Origin: Muriicola sp. Z0-33
GTDB taxonomy: Bacteria; Bacteroidota; Bacteroidia; Flavobacteriales; Flavobacteriaceae
Direction: 5' to 3'
NCBI RefSeq assembly: GCF_026126425.1
Contig: NZ_JAFMPW010000001.1
Span: forward strand, 372,001 to 436,000
Length of the DNA: 64,000 nt
Part shown: positions 1 to 10,446 of the stretch, piece by piece
How positions within the stretch are numbered: the stretch's first letter is position 1
Layout: every line of letters begins with the position of its first letter
Made by a program: the position numbers and the translations under genes
The notes under the pieces: generated by a model
Database searches by the model: none
Seen by the model: only the letters and a program-made list of their open reading frames with translations
What the model was told of the DNA's origin: nothing

Positions 1-282
1 AATAATATATATGGTTACATCGTCTATATTGTGATTGGGGAGTTTTGTAAAAAGCTCTAAAAATTCCCAGCCGTTCATTATCGGCATATTGAGGTCTAAA
101 AAAATTACAGAAGGGAGAACGTCACCCTGTTCATTTATGGCTGTAAGTCCTTCTATGGCTTCTTGCCCATTGCTGTATACCAGCACATCATCACAGAAAT
201 GCACCTCTTTCATAATTCGCTTTGTCCCATATATAAAAATAGGGTCATCGTCTATGATACATGAACTTTGAATCTTATTCAT
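1..282 (-). CDS. Response regulator, receiver domain (partial, cut by window edge)
   Basis: The first 94 codons of a CheY-like receiver domain are present and the rest lies outside the window. The fold's hallmarks are visible: the acidic cluster D11-D13 that binds magnesium, and the phospho-acceptor D63 in FLDLNMPIMNGWEF. The ATG at 282 lies 25 bases after the stop of the histidine kinase and on the same strand, so the two are almost certainly co-transcribed and the kinase is the likely phosphodonor. Because the C-terminus is missing, an output domain cannot be excluded. Small receiver-only proteins of the Rcp1 type are, however, common next to PAS kinases in this phylum. Confidence 0.9.
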   Translation of the reverse strand, partial: MNKIQSSCIIDDDPIFIYGTKRIMKEVHFCDDVLVYSNGQEAIEGLTAINEQGDVLPSVIFLDLNMPIMNGWEFLELFTKLPNHNIDDVTIYII

Positions 283-307
283 ACCGCTAATTCTTCATCG
301 TCACGGG

Positions 308-2503
308 CTAACCTTCTTTAAAATGCAGTGTAAAAGTAGTGCCCACATCTACTTTGCTTTCCACTTCTATTTTGCCATTCATTGCCTCCACTTGATTTTT
401 GGTTATGAATAGTCCTATGCCTTTGGCATCCTTGTGTTTGTGAAATGTCTTATACATTCCAAATATCTTATCACCATGTCGTTCCAGATCAATTCCCTGA
501 CCGTTATCCTTAAATTTAAGTACAACATAACCGTCTTTTTTAGCAGCATTGATCGATAACTTAAGCGGTCTGTCTGCAGCACAATATTTCAGAGAATTAG
601 TAAATAAATTAAGTAAGACACTATCCAAATAGGCGGGTACAACATTTACAAAATGCGACTTTGGAATATTTATCTTACATATGGCTTTTTTCTCTTTTAA
701 GAGAGCACTTATGTTTTTTTCAACGCTGTTGACGGCGTTCTTTAAACTAATGCTGTTTAGTTTGTCTAATGCACCCGTTTTTACCTGTACCACTTCATTT
801 AAGTGTTGTACAGTTTCATTTAGGCTGTCGGAAGCATTATTGAGCATGCTTTCCAGATTTTTCTTCTCCTCTTCGCTGTCTTCAGTAAGGAGAAAGCCGG
901 TTAGCATAGATAAATTACTGGCATGCGACCGCAAATTGTGAGAGACAATATGTGCAAAGTTCAGCAAATTGTTGTTTTGCTCCTTGGTTACATTAATTAG
1001 GGTTGTAAGTCGTTTCTCAGCTTCAATTCTTGAAGAAATATCCAGTAATTGTGCAATAAAATGAGAAAGGTTTCCTCCAATATCTTTTATGGCCGTTACC
1101 GTGACGATGGTATGAACAATTTCTCCATTTTTATGGTAGAAACGTTTTTCATATTGGAAAGTTTCTAAGCCCCCCTTAGTTATTTTATCGAGTAGCTCAA
1201 GATCCCTTTGCAGGTCATCCTGATGGGTAACATCCTGAAATGTGAGATTTAATAATTCCTCTTCCGAATATCCAGAACTTAAACAAAGGCTAGAATTAAC
1301 CCGAACCAATTTGCCATTCAGATCTAGAATGGCCATCCCGCTTGCAGAATTTTCAAATGCCCCGGTAAAAGATTCTTCACTCTTTTTAAGTTCTATTTGA
1401 GTTCTTTTTAATGCGGTAATGTCCCAATTAGTGCCAATCATTTTAAGGGCTTTCCCATCATGGTCGCGCTGTGTTACAGCAATAGCCCTGATAAATCGGA
1501 CCTCCCCATTGGGCCATACTACCCTGAATTCGGTATCAAATTCCTTTTCGCCAGAAATAACCATCTCAATTTCCCTGGTACAGCGTTCCAGATCATCCGG
1601 ATGTATGCTGGCTACCCAGGCTTCATATACCCCTGAAAAATCAGCTTTATTTAATCCGTAGAGGTGATACATATTGTCGTCCCAAACCAGGTTATTTTCA
1701 ACGATGTCATAATCCCAGATACCTACCCCTGCTCCATCTGTAGCAATTGCCAAACGCTCTGTTGCTTCTTTGAATTTTAGTTCTGTTTTCTTTTTTTCAT
1801 CGATGTCCTGAAAAGTACCGTATAGCCGGATGCATTTTCCATTGACAATTTCAGCTTTCCCTTTGGCATGAACCCATATTTCTTTGCCTTTTGCGGTCAC
1901 CAATTGCAATTGGGTATCCCAGGGGGTTCCCTCAGCAATAGCATCGGCAACAAGGGCTGTTATTTCATCTCTGGATGCCCCTGCCTTATAAAAGTTGATA
2001 CCTTCTTCCAGATTGGGAACATAATCTGCCGGAACTTCGTGAATTTCCTTGGTAACGGCGGTCCAGTAAACTTCGTTCTTAATAAGATCTACTTCCCATC
2101 CTCCTATTTTGGCTACCCTTTCTGCAATGAGAAGCAATTCTTCCTCTCTTTTTATTTCTGTGATGTCTTCCTGAACAATGATGAGCCCACCAATATCGCC
2201 TTGTTGATCTGTCCAGGGATTAATTTTCCATTTTAGCCATTGTACATGGCCATCTGCACCAATAAATTTTTTGCCTTTATTAATATTCGTATTGCCTTTT
2301 AAGCAATCCTGATGAATTTGCTTTAACTCTTCAGGAAGGTTAGAATCTACCTTGTAGTAATGTTTACCGATTATATCGGTTTCATTAATGGCAAATTCTT
2401 TCAGCCATATATCGGAATGACATATGAATTTGAGAGATCGATCTAAAACAGCCACCGCAGCCGGTGAATCTTTGATTAGGTAATTTGTGGTTATTGCCTC
2501 CAA
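308..2503 (-). CDS. Multi-PAS sensor histidine kinase
   Basis: This is a 731-residue soluble sensor kinase with no signal peptide or membrane segment, so it should sense a cytoplasmic signal. About four PAS/PAC units fill residues 10-500. The H-box is in NFAHIVSHNLRSHA with H522 as the likely phosphorylated residue. An HATPase domain follows, with an N-box (NLFTNSLKYC), a G1 box (DNGQGID) and a G2 box (GIGLFITK). The only in-frame start before an upstream stop codon is TTG at 2503. The receiver gene downstream is its probable partner. The signal is unknown: I see no conserved heme or flavin ligand that decides it. Confidence 0.9.
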   Translation of the reverse strand: MEAITTNYLIKDSPAAVAVLDRSLKFICHSDIWLKEFAINETDIIGKHYYKVDSNLPEELKQIHQDCLKGNTNINKGKKFIGADGHVQWLKWKINPWTDQQGDIGGLIIVQEDITEIKREEELLLIAERVAKIGGWEVDLIKNEVYWTAVTKEIHEVPADYVPNLEEGINFYKAGASRDEITALVADAIAEGTPWDTQLQLVTAKGKEIWVHAKGKAEIVNGKCIRLYGTFQDIDEKKKTELKFKEATERLAIATDGAGVGIWDYDIVENNLVWDDNMYHLYGLNKADFSGVYEAWVASIHPDDLERCTREIEMVISGEKEFDTEFRVVWPNGEVRFIRAIAVTQRDHDGKALKMIGTNWDITALKRTQIELKKSEESFTGAFENSASGMAILDLNGKLVRVNSSLCLSSGYSEEELLNLTFQDVTHQDDLQRDLELLDKITKGGLETFQYEKRFYHKNGEIVHTIVTVTAIKDIGGNLSHFIAQLLDISSRIEAEKRLTTLINVTKEQNNNLLNFAHIVSHNLRSHASNLSMLTGFLLTEDSEEEKKNLESMLNNASDSLNETVQHLNEVVQVKTGALDKLNSISLKNAVNSVEKNISALLKEKKAICKINIPKSHFVNVVPAYLDSVLLNLFTNSLKYCAADRPLKLSINAAKKDGYVVLKFKDNGQGIDLERHGDKIFGMYKTFHKHKDAKGIGLFITKNQVEAMNGKIEVESKVDVGTTFTLHFKEG

Positions 2504-2731
2504 GGTCTGAATTGGTTTATTAGTGCTCTCAATTCTAAATTACTACTAAAAATTATATATGTAAGAAAATACAGTAATAAATATTAGTAATATTGTTACA
2601 GTGCCCTAAGTACAACGTATTTCCATTTCATTTATTATCAGGGAACTAGGAGTGGTCTTTTTTGTTTACTCTTTTGTGAAAGAGGATAAGTGAAATTGAT
2701 TCAAAAGCAAAGATAAAACCATAGGAAAACA

Positions 2732-2760
2732 TAAAGGTGGCTCGGGAAGAGCCACCTTTA
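2732..2760 (-). terminator. Terminator downstream of katG
   Basis: A perfect 12-bp inverted repeat (2732-2743 with 2749-2760) closes a five-base loop 38 bases beyond the katG stop. On the minus strand the T-run after it is short and interrupted. The rest of 2504-2797 between katG and the kinase holds no gene that I can support. Confidence 0.75.
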
Positions 2761-2797
2761 ATTATATAATCCTAAAGTTAAACAATTTTACTATATA

Positions 2798-5068
<2,271 letters not shown>

Positions 5069-5131
5069 TCAGTAAATGTATCAATTTACAGCAGGAAAAG
5101 TATAAATAAAACTTTGATTTATATTATTAGG

Positions 5132-5163
5132 CTATAAGTATTATCTATAGTTTAAAATACTAT
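5132..5163. promoter_or_regulatory. Nested dyads between katG and ankyrin gene, candidate operator
   Basis: Two overlapping inverted repeats lie in the middle of the divergent promoter region. CTATA (5132-5136) pairs with TATAG (5146-5150) across nine bases, and ATAGT (5147-5151) pairs with ACTAT (5159-5163) across seven. ATAG and CTAT half-sites resemble LysR-type OxyR targets, although the spacing differs from the classical four-by-seven arrangement. The region is AT-rich, so chance dyads are possible. Confidence 0.35.
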
Positions 5164-5181
5164 CTTAAGATCAGGTCGGGA

Positions 5182-5189
5182 TAACTTTG
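5182..5189 (+). promoter_or_regulatory. Flavobacterial -7 element (TAACTTTG) for ankyrin gene
   Basis: An exact match to the Bacteroidota TAnnTTTG element lies 82 bases before the ankyrin-repeat start and 18 bases downstream of the nested dyads. Confidence 0.5.
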
Positions 5190-5271
5190 TAAGACTCAGT
5201 TCAGCTTCTGGCGATAAGCAGAATTTGAAGGGGTGAAAGCTTAAAGTACCTAATTATTAAATTGCTTATCT

Positions 5272-5751
5272 ATGGAAGATACAACTGCTTATTTTGATGC
5301 AATTCGGAATGGTGAATTAGATGTCGTTCTTGGATTGATAACTACAAACCCTGCTTGGGTAAATGCCAGAGATCAACGGGGATCGACACCATTGATTTTA
5401 GGAGCTTATTATGGACATGAGGAGTTGGTGAAATTATTACTGGAGCATGGGGCAAAAATTGATGATGTGGATTCTTCTGGCAATACGGCATTGATGGGCG
5501 TATGCTTTAAGGGTTTTTTACCTGTGGTTAAAATGCTTATTGAAAAAGGGGCCAACATTAACCATCAGAATGCAATGGGTGCCAGCAGTTTAATTTACGC
5601 CGTTACTTTCAACCAGTTAGAAATTGCAAAATTGCTATTGCAAAATGGGGCAGAACTCAGCATTAAAGATGCCAGGGGAAATACGGCCCTGGACCATGCA
5701 AAACTTCAGGGCACACCGAATCTTATAGATGTGCTGGAAGCCAAATATTAG
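5272..5751 (+). CDS. Ankyrin-repeat protein, katG-linked (AnkB-like)
   Basis: This 159-residue protein is almost entirely ankyrin repeats. An N-terminal helical cap (about 1-35) is followed by repeats near 36-68, 69-101, 102-134 and a shortened last repeat, each with a recognisable G-x-TPL or G-x-TAL start and a VVKMLIEKGA-like helix pair. There is no signal peptide, so it should be cytoplasmic. Small ankyrin proteins beside catalase genes are known in Pseudomonas (AnkB) and Campylobacter (Cj1386), where they support catalase activity or heme supply. The divergent position from katG suggests a similar role here. The fold is certain; the function is inferred from context. Confidence 0.85.
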   Translation: MEDTTAYFDAIRNGELDVVLGLITTNPAWVNARDQRGSTPLILGAYYGHEELVKLLLEHGAKIDDVDSSGNTALMGVCFKGFLPVVKMLIEKGANINHQNAMGASSLIYAVTFNQLEIAKLLLQNGAELSIKDARGNTALDHAKLQGTPNLIDVLEAKY

Positions 5752-5772
5752 AATTTGCTGTTTAAGATATTC

Positions 5773-6066
5773 TTATATTCTTGATCCGGAATCCTGATTC
5801 CTCTTTTTTCTAAGCTGATCCCTCAACATAAACATAAGGATAATCCCTGCAAGAAGCAGTGTTACCAGATTTCCGATTATAATAGGCATTTGTCTATTTA
5901 AAGTGCCATATATAAGCCATAGCAAGACACCCATTACAAACATTAGATACATGGGAAAAGAAAGACTTCCGGTATCCTTAGACTTAATGGTCTTAACGGC
6001 CTGAGGCAAAAAGCTCATTGTGGTGAGCGTAGCGGCGATATTTCCTATAATTGATGTTATTTCCAT
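5773..6066 (-). CDS. SemiSWEET sugar transporter
   Basis: A 97-residue protein with three membrane helices (about 5-25, 37-57 and 61-81) that matches the bacterial SemiSWEET half-transporter in length and layout. The PQ motif is at 21-22 after TM1. The conserved tryptophan (W50) and asparagine (N66, in GN), which line the substrate pocket in characterised members, are both present. Such proteins act as dimers that move sugars such as sucrose or glucose down their gradient through the inner membrane. The tail after residue 81 is strongly basic, consistent with a cytoplasmic C-terminus. No neighbour indicates the substrate. Confidence 0.85.
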   Translation of the reverse strand: MEITSIIGNIAATLTTMSFLPQAVKTIKSKDTGSLSFPMYLMFVMGVLLWLIYGTLNRQMPIIIGNLVTLLLAGIILMFMLRDQLRKKRNQDSGSRI

Positions 6067-6275
6067 GATAATTATTAAGTAGGTTTATTTTGCAAATCTC
6101 CAGGGATTAATAGAGGTTTACTACAACTAGATTTTCAACTATCTATACTATATTACCCTGAATAGGCACTTTTTGTAAAACAAGGAGATAAAGAAGGCGG
6201 GAACTGAGATATAATTTATATTTAAGTGGGCTATCAGCCGGTTTTTCCCACCTTTATTTTGATTAATTTTAAGGC

Positions 6276-7055
6276 ATGAATCACAAATTAAAATTGGCAC
6301 TGGTACAATCTTCTCTCGTATGGGAGGATCCGGAGCAAAATAGGTTGAATTTTGAGAAGTTGATTAACAATATTTCAGAGGATACCAATGTGGTAGTCCT
6401 GCCGGAAATGTTTACCACAGGATTTACGATGACCCCGGAAAACATCGCAAATGACGAGGGCGCGAAAACAGTAAGTTGGATGAAATCTATTGCCAGAGAT
6501 AAAGGAATAGCACTGATGGGAAGTATTTCTTTTTGGGAAGACCAAAAATATACCAATCGGTTGTTTTTTGTGAGTGATAAAGCCGCTCCTGTTCATTACG
6601 ATAAAAGGCACACTTTTACTTTGGCAGGGGAAGACATGGTTTATGAGGCTGGCAAAGCCAAATTAATTGTAGAATATATGAACTTTGTGCTTTGTCCTAT
6701 GATCTGTTATGATCTACGGTTTCCAGTATGGGCAAGGAACACCGAAAATTATGATGCCTTAATCTATGTTGCCAACTGGCCAAAACCCAGAATCGATGCC
6801 TGGGATACATTATTAAAGGCAAGGGCCATAGAGAATATGGCATATTGCATAGGAGTAAACCGGATAGGGCAAGACATCAATGGCTATGAATATTGTGGTC
6901 ATTCCGCCGCTTATGACTGTCTGGGGAACCAACTTTGTTTTACAGAAGATGAAACCGTAGTATACACCACTTTAGAGCGGCAGCATATTACAGCAACGCG
7001 AGATAAGCTCAACTTTCTGGGAGATAAGGATTCCTTTAATTTGGTAATACAGTAA
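6276..7055 (+). CDS. Nitrilase-family amidohydrolase, omega-amidase (YafV/Nit2-like)
   Basis: This 259-residue C-N hydrolase carries the full catalytic triad: E44 (LPEMFTTGF), K110 (YDKRHTF) and C144 (MICYDLRFP). Length and motif context fit the YafV/Nit2 group, which hydrolyses alpha-ketoglutaramate or alpha-ketosuccinamate, a repair or salvage step after glutamine or asparagine transamination. It has no signal peptide. The last 20 bases overlap the end of the convergent Ig-like lipoprotein gene. The specific substrate is inferred from family resemblance. Confidence 0.85.
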   Translation: MNHKLKLALVQSSLVWEDPEQNRLNFEKLINNISEDTNVVVLPEMFTTGFTMTPENIANDEGAKTVSWMKSIARDKGIALMGSISFWEDQKYTNRLFFVSDKAAPVHYDKRHTFTLAGEDMVYEAGKAKLIVEYMNFVLCPMICYDLRFPVWARNTENYDALIYVANWPKPRIDAWDTLLKARAIENMAYCIGVNRIGQDINGYEYCGHSAAYDCLGNQLCFTEDETVVYTTLERQHITATRDKLNFLGDKDSFNLVIQ

Positions 7056-8658
7056 AAGTCTCTATTTTTTCCCAATTGGCCCTGATTTCAATGGCTCTTG
7101 GATAATAACTTACCTTTTCAGGTTGTATTTTTTTAAGGTAATTACCCGTATCCCATTGTCCATTTTTATTGGTGTCAAAAATTACACGAATAAGATAATT
7201 AGCTGGTTCAATAGTATTGAATTCGTACAACTGCGGTTCCGTTGAGTAGATTTCACGTTTTACTTCTCCCCTTTCTGTTACCAGTTGTACAATCATGGGA
7301 AAACTCACCGGACCTGTTACATTGACACTTAAGTTGCCATAGTCCGCATAACTACCTGTTGATAAACGGTAATTTAATGTATCATTAGTAGCTTCAAAAA
7401 AATCCTTTACCGCATCAGGTAAGAGCACAAGATTGTAGTTTTCATTGGGTTCTTTATCAAATGAAAAATTAATCTTGTTTTTCAAAGTGTCTAGTGTTAC
7501 CTCTATATCAACCGCTATAGAATCTTTGTTTATCATAGAAATCCTGGTAGAATCAAGAGCTACCAGAGGTATATTGGCCTCAATGCTAAATTCTTCTTCC
7601 AGGTTCATATTTCCACGATGAGAAGGATCCAGAATCAAGGAGTCTGCCGCCAGTTTTCTGGGTTTAACAACAAAAGTATCTATTTGTGCTCTCTTTTCAT
7701 TTTCAACAATGAATATCAAGGAATCAACTTCAAACGGGGTAAACCAGAAGTTTAAACTATCCTTTTCAACCTCTTTCCTCACCAAGGTCCTAATAGAGTC
7801 TGGTAAAACTGTTAGGGGGCTTATTTTCAAGGATTCATCCTTTCCATTGTAACCAAAGATGATCTTATTACTCGCTGCATAATTTGGCGGAAGAACGCTA
7901 TAATCCGGGATTTCCCTGAAAAGGGTTAAAAGAAAAATAGAGTCTGTTGGGAGTGTAATAGTGTCCTCTACAAATCCAATCTTATCTGTCAGTTGATCAA
8001 ACAGGTTGTTTTTACTTTCGTCTTTTACCCCCACCATAGCATACCGTCCTTCTTTTAAATTTTTAAGTTCAAAAATGACCGTGCTATCCTGGGTATTGGT
8101 AATATAGTTTGGGGGGCTTTTATATACTGTCGAATCTGTATAGGCAGTATCAATGGCATAAAGCATCACACTTATAAATTCGTCAGCATCTTTGTTGAAT
8201 GCATCTTTGACCACTCCCGAAACCGTGAGCGAGTCTAAATAGTCGCCTGTTGAGAAAACATAGTTCAAAAAGCTGTTTGGGTTTCCCTCATTGTTATCTA
8301 CAATGCTCTGCCCAAAATTCAGGGTATAAGTGGTATTTTCCTCTAAAGTATCCTTGATAATTATTTCCACATACTTACTGGCTCCTCCTTGTGGACTTAT
8401 CTGAGGATTGTATTTAAGTGGAGGGGATATAATCAATTGATTCTGTACGTCTTCTAACTTAATATATTCGTCAAAATACAATCTAATCCTTTGAGCATTG
8501 AAGTTAATGCTGAAATTTTCAGGTTCGGATTTTATAAGTACGGGAGCAGTCACATCTTTGGGGCCTCCCGTAGGGTTACCTCTTTTTGCACATTGCATCA
8601 ATGCAAAAACCAGAAAAAATATAAAAAGGCCGGATACAATGCGCTTTAAAAATCCCAT
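7036..8658 (-). CDS. Ig-like domain lipoprotein
   Basis: A 540-residue surface or periplasmic lipoprotein. The signal peptide ends in a lipobox with C23 (ALMQC), followed by AKRGNPTGGPKD, a start I know from a widespread Bacteroidota lipoprotein family. Residues of about 35-130 look like a bacterial Ig-like domain (PENFSINFNAQRIRLYFDEYI) and the rest is beta-rich. The C-terminal part (IFDTNKNGQWDTGNYL) resembles a calcium-type loop. The gene is convergent with the nitrilase gene and co-directional with comF, which lies 99 bases upstream. The role is unknown, and envelope function is inferred only from the lipobox. Confidence 0.8.
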   Translation of the reverse strand: MGFLKRIVSGLFIFFLVFALMQCAKRGNPTGGPKDVTAPVLIKSEPENFSINFNAQRIRLYFDEYIKLEDVQNQLIISPPLKYNPQISPQGGASKYVEIIIKDTLEENTTYTLNFGQSIVDNNEGNPNSFLNYVFSTGDYLDSLTVSGVVKDAFNKDADEFISVMLYAIDTAYTDSTVYKSPPNYITNTQDSTVIFELKNLKEGRYAMVGVKDESKNNLFDQLTDKIGFVEDTITLPTDSIFLLTLFREIPDYSVLPPNYAASNKIIFGYNGKDESLKISPLTVLPDSIRTLVRKEVEKDSLNFWFTPFEVDSLIFIVENEKRAQIDTFVVKPRKLAADSLILDPSHRGNMNLEEEFSIEANIPLVALDSTRISMINKDSIAVDIEVTLDTLKNKINFSFDKEPNENYNLVLLPDAVKDFFEATNDTLNYRLSTGSYADYGNLSVNVTGPVSFPMIVQLVTERGEVKREIYSTEPQLYEFNTIEPANYLIRVIFDTNKNGQWDTGNYLKKIQPEKVSYYPRAIEIRANWEKIETFTVLPN

Positions 8659-8757
8659 TTCAAAATCTATCCCGCAAAGAAACGACTATTTTGGTAAATC
8701 TCCATTTCCAAAAATTCAAAAACCCTATAATAAATAAGTCATTTCTTATTATCATAG

Positions 8758-9459
8758 TTATGGCACCATGGCCATTGTGGCAATATAAATAGAAGTACCT
8801 GAGCTTTGCATTAGAGCCTTAGTACATGCCTCCAATGTGGCGCCGGTGGTGATGACATCATCAACCAGCAAAACGCTTTTATTATTGGCCTTAATTGGTT
8901 CTGTCAGTGTATATAGATCCTGATTTCCGTGCCACCTGTAAAAACGGTTCTTTTTAGTTTGCGTTTTAGTATTGCTCGTTTTTAAAAGCAAAGTATCTTC
9001 ATATTGTGCTTCCAGATGAAAGGCAATTCGTTTGCCAAATGCAGCTACCTGATTAAAACCCCGCTTACGGAGTTTTCGTTTATGCAGTGGCACCGGAATA
9101 ACCAAATCTATAGGCGGTAACCCAGGGTCTTTTTTTAATAGGAGACCGTACCAGTCGCCTAGGAATATACCAATAGGTATCTGTGCTTTGTATTTCAGAG
9201 AATGTATGAGGTTTTTAACTATTCCTTTTTCCTCGTAAAACAGCATGGCAGCAGCCTTTTTGATGGGAATACGACCATAGAAAATCCGATCTATGGCATT
9301 TTCCTCCGTGAAGTTGTATTCGGTAAGTGGCAATTGATCACGACAAACTGTACACAAGTGTTGTTCTCCTCGATATAATCGGACATTACATCCAAAACAC
9401 AACCTTGGCATCATGATTGTGTTGATATCATTTATTATATTTGATAGCTTAGAATACAT
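8758..9459 (-). CDS. comF: ComF family phosphoribosyltransferase-like protein
   Basis: A 233-residue ComF/GntX-family protein. An N-terminal four-cysteine zinc knuckle (C21, C24, C36 and C39) is followed by a type-I phosphoribosyltransferase domain whose PRPP loop is LLVDDVITTGATLEAC. In naturally competent bacteria ComF helps imported single-stranded DNA. In other bacteria its role is unclear, and no other competence gene is present here. ATG at 9459 is preferred over the TTG one codon earlier. It is divergent from the coiled-coil gene at 9501, with a 41-base shared upstream region. Confidence 0.9.
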   Translation of the reverse strand: MYSKLSNIINDINTIMMPRLCFGCNVRLYRGEQHLCTVCRDQLPLTEYNFTEENAIDRIFYGRIPIKKAAAMLFYEEKGIVKNLIHSLKYKAQIPIGIFLGDWYGLLLKKDPGLPPIDLVIPVPLHKRKLRKRGFNQVAAFGKRIAFHLEAQYEDTLLLKTSNTKTQTKKNRFYRWHGNQDLYTLTEPIKANNKSVLLVDDVITTGATLEACTKALMQSSGTSIYIATMAMVP

Positions 9460-9500
9460 CAAATCTTATTTATCCCTACTTATAACTTAGCCCTTATTGC

Positions 9501-10397
9501 ATGGACATTCAAGATAACAAATTCAACTATAAAATCATCCTTGCGGCATTGGTTGCTGTCATTATTGGCATTCTCATCGCCTTTTACTACAGTTATGCCC
9601 AATCCAGGACTCAAATCACTTATTTGGAGGAGGAAAAAGGGCTATTAGTTAAGGATCTTACATTGATGAAAACCGAAGTTGACCGACTATCGGCTTTAAA
9701 TGAAGTTAATGAAATAGAACTGCAAGATTCCAGATATAAGGTGCAACAGTTATTAGATTCAGTAGGGCGTTTAAATTTCACGGTTGATAAATTAAGAGAG
9801 TATAAAAAGGAACTGCGTCAGCTTGAAGCCAGACATGATAGCTTAAAGCTCAAAAATAACTTCCTTAAGTACAATAACATGCAGCTTGCCGATAAGTACG
9901 AGGAAACCCGTAAAATGATTGACGAGCTTAGAGGGAAGAGCAGTTCACTGGCTGAAGCAGAAGCGCTACTCCGTAAAAAGAATAAAGAATTAAGTGAAGA
10001 ACTTAAAATCAAGAATTATTTAAAACTACAGAATGCCGAAGGGAATGGTTTTCGCCTGCGCGGAGGAAGACCAATTAAGACCAATAAGGCTTCAACTATT
10101 GAAAAGCTTCGCGGTTGTGTAACAATTACAGACGATCCAAATGCCAGGAGTCAGGAACGCGTAATATACTTTCAATTTCTAGGTCCAAATATGGGAGTAA
10201 TCGAGGATAATGCAAATACAATCTCGGTTAATGGGAATATATACAGCAAGAGAGTTGAGCTTATTTATATGGGTGAAGAGATCTTCGTTTGTGATTTTAT
10301 CACCATCCCTGCGGGCTCCTTATCCGAGGGAACTTATACCCTTAATGTTTTTGAAGATGAAAAACTACTGTCTTCAGCGGAATTTCAATTGAAATAA
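9501..10397 (+). CDS. Membrane-anchored coiled-coil protein of unknown function
   Basis: I do not recognise a named family. The 298 residues show one N-terminal membrane helix (about 13-33, LAALVAVIIGILIAFYYSYA), then a long charged coiled coil (about 38-180, heptad-like with many Lys/Glu/Leu). A basic linker follows and then a compact beta-rich domain (about 195-298). The topology suggests a single-pass inner-membrane protein with the coiled coil and C-terminal domain in the periplasm. The gene sits alone between divergent comF and downstream glyS, which has its own promoter. A structural or envelope-spacing role is possible but not shown. Confidence 0.75.
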   Translation: MDIQDNKFNYKIILAALVAVIIGILIAFYYSYAQSRTQITYLEEEKGLLVKDLTLMKTEVDRLSALNEVNEIELQDSRYKVQQLLDSVGRLNFTVDKLREYKKELRQLEARHDSLKLKNNFLKYNNMQLADKYEETRKMIDELRGKSSSLAEAEALLRKKNKELSEELKIKNYLKLQNAEGNGFRLRGGRPIKTNKASTIEKLRGCVTITDDPNARSQERVIYFQFLGPNMGVIEDNANTISVNGNIYSKRVELIYMGEEIFVCDFITIPAGSLSEGTYTLNVFEDEKLLSSAEFQLK

Positions 10398-10434
10398 ATC
10401 GAGTTAATTTAAACCATCTTTTTGACTAAAATTC

Positions 10435-10442
10435 TATTTTTG
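10435..10442 (+). promoter_or_regulatory. Flavobacterial -7 element (TATTTTTG) for glyS
   Basis: An exact TAnnTTTG match separated from the glyS ATG by only four bases. The predicted transcription start is therefore at or next to the start codon, so the mRNA may be leaderless. Confidence 0.6.
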
Positions 10443-10446
10443 CCGA

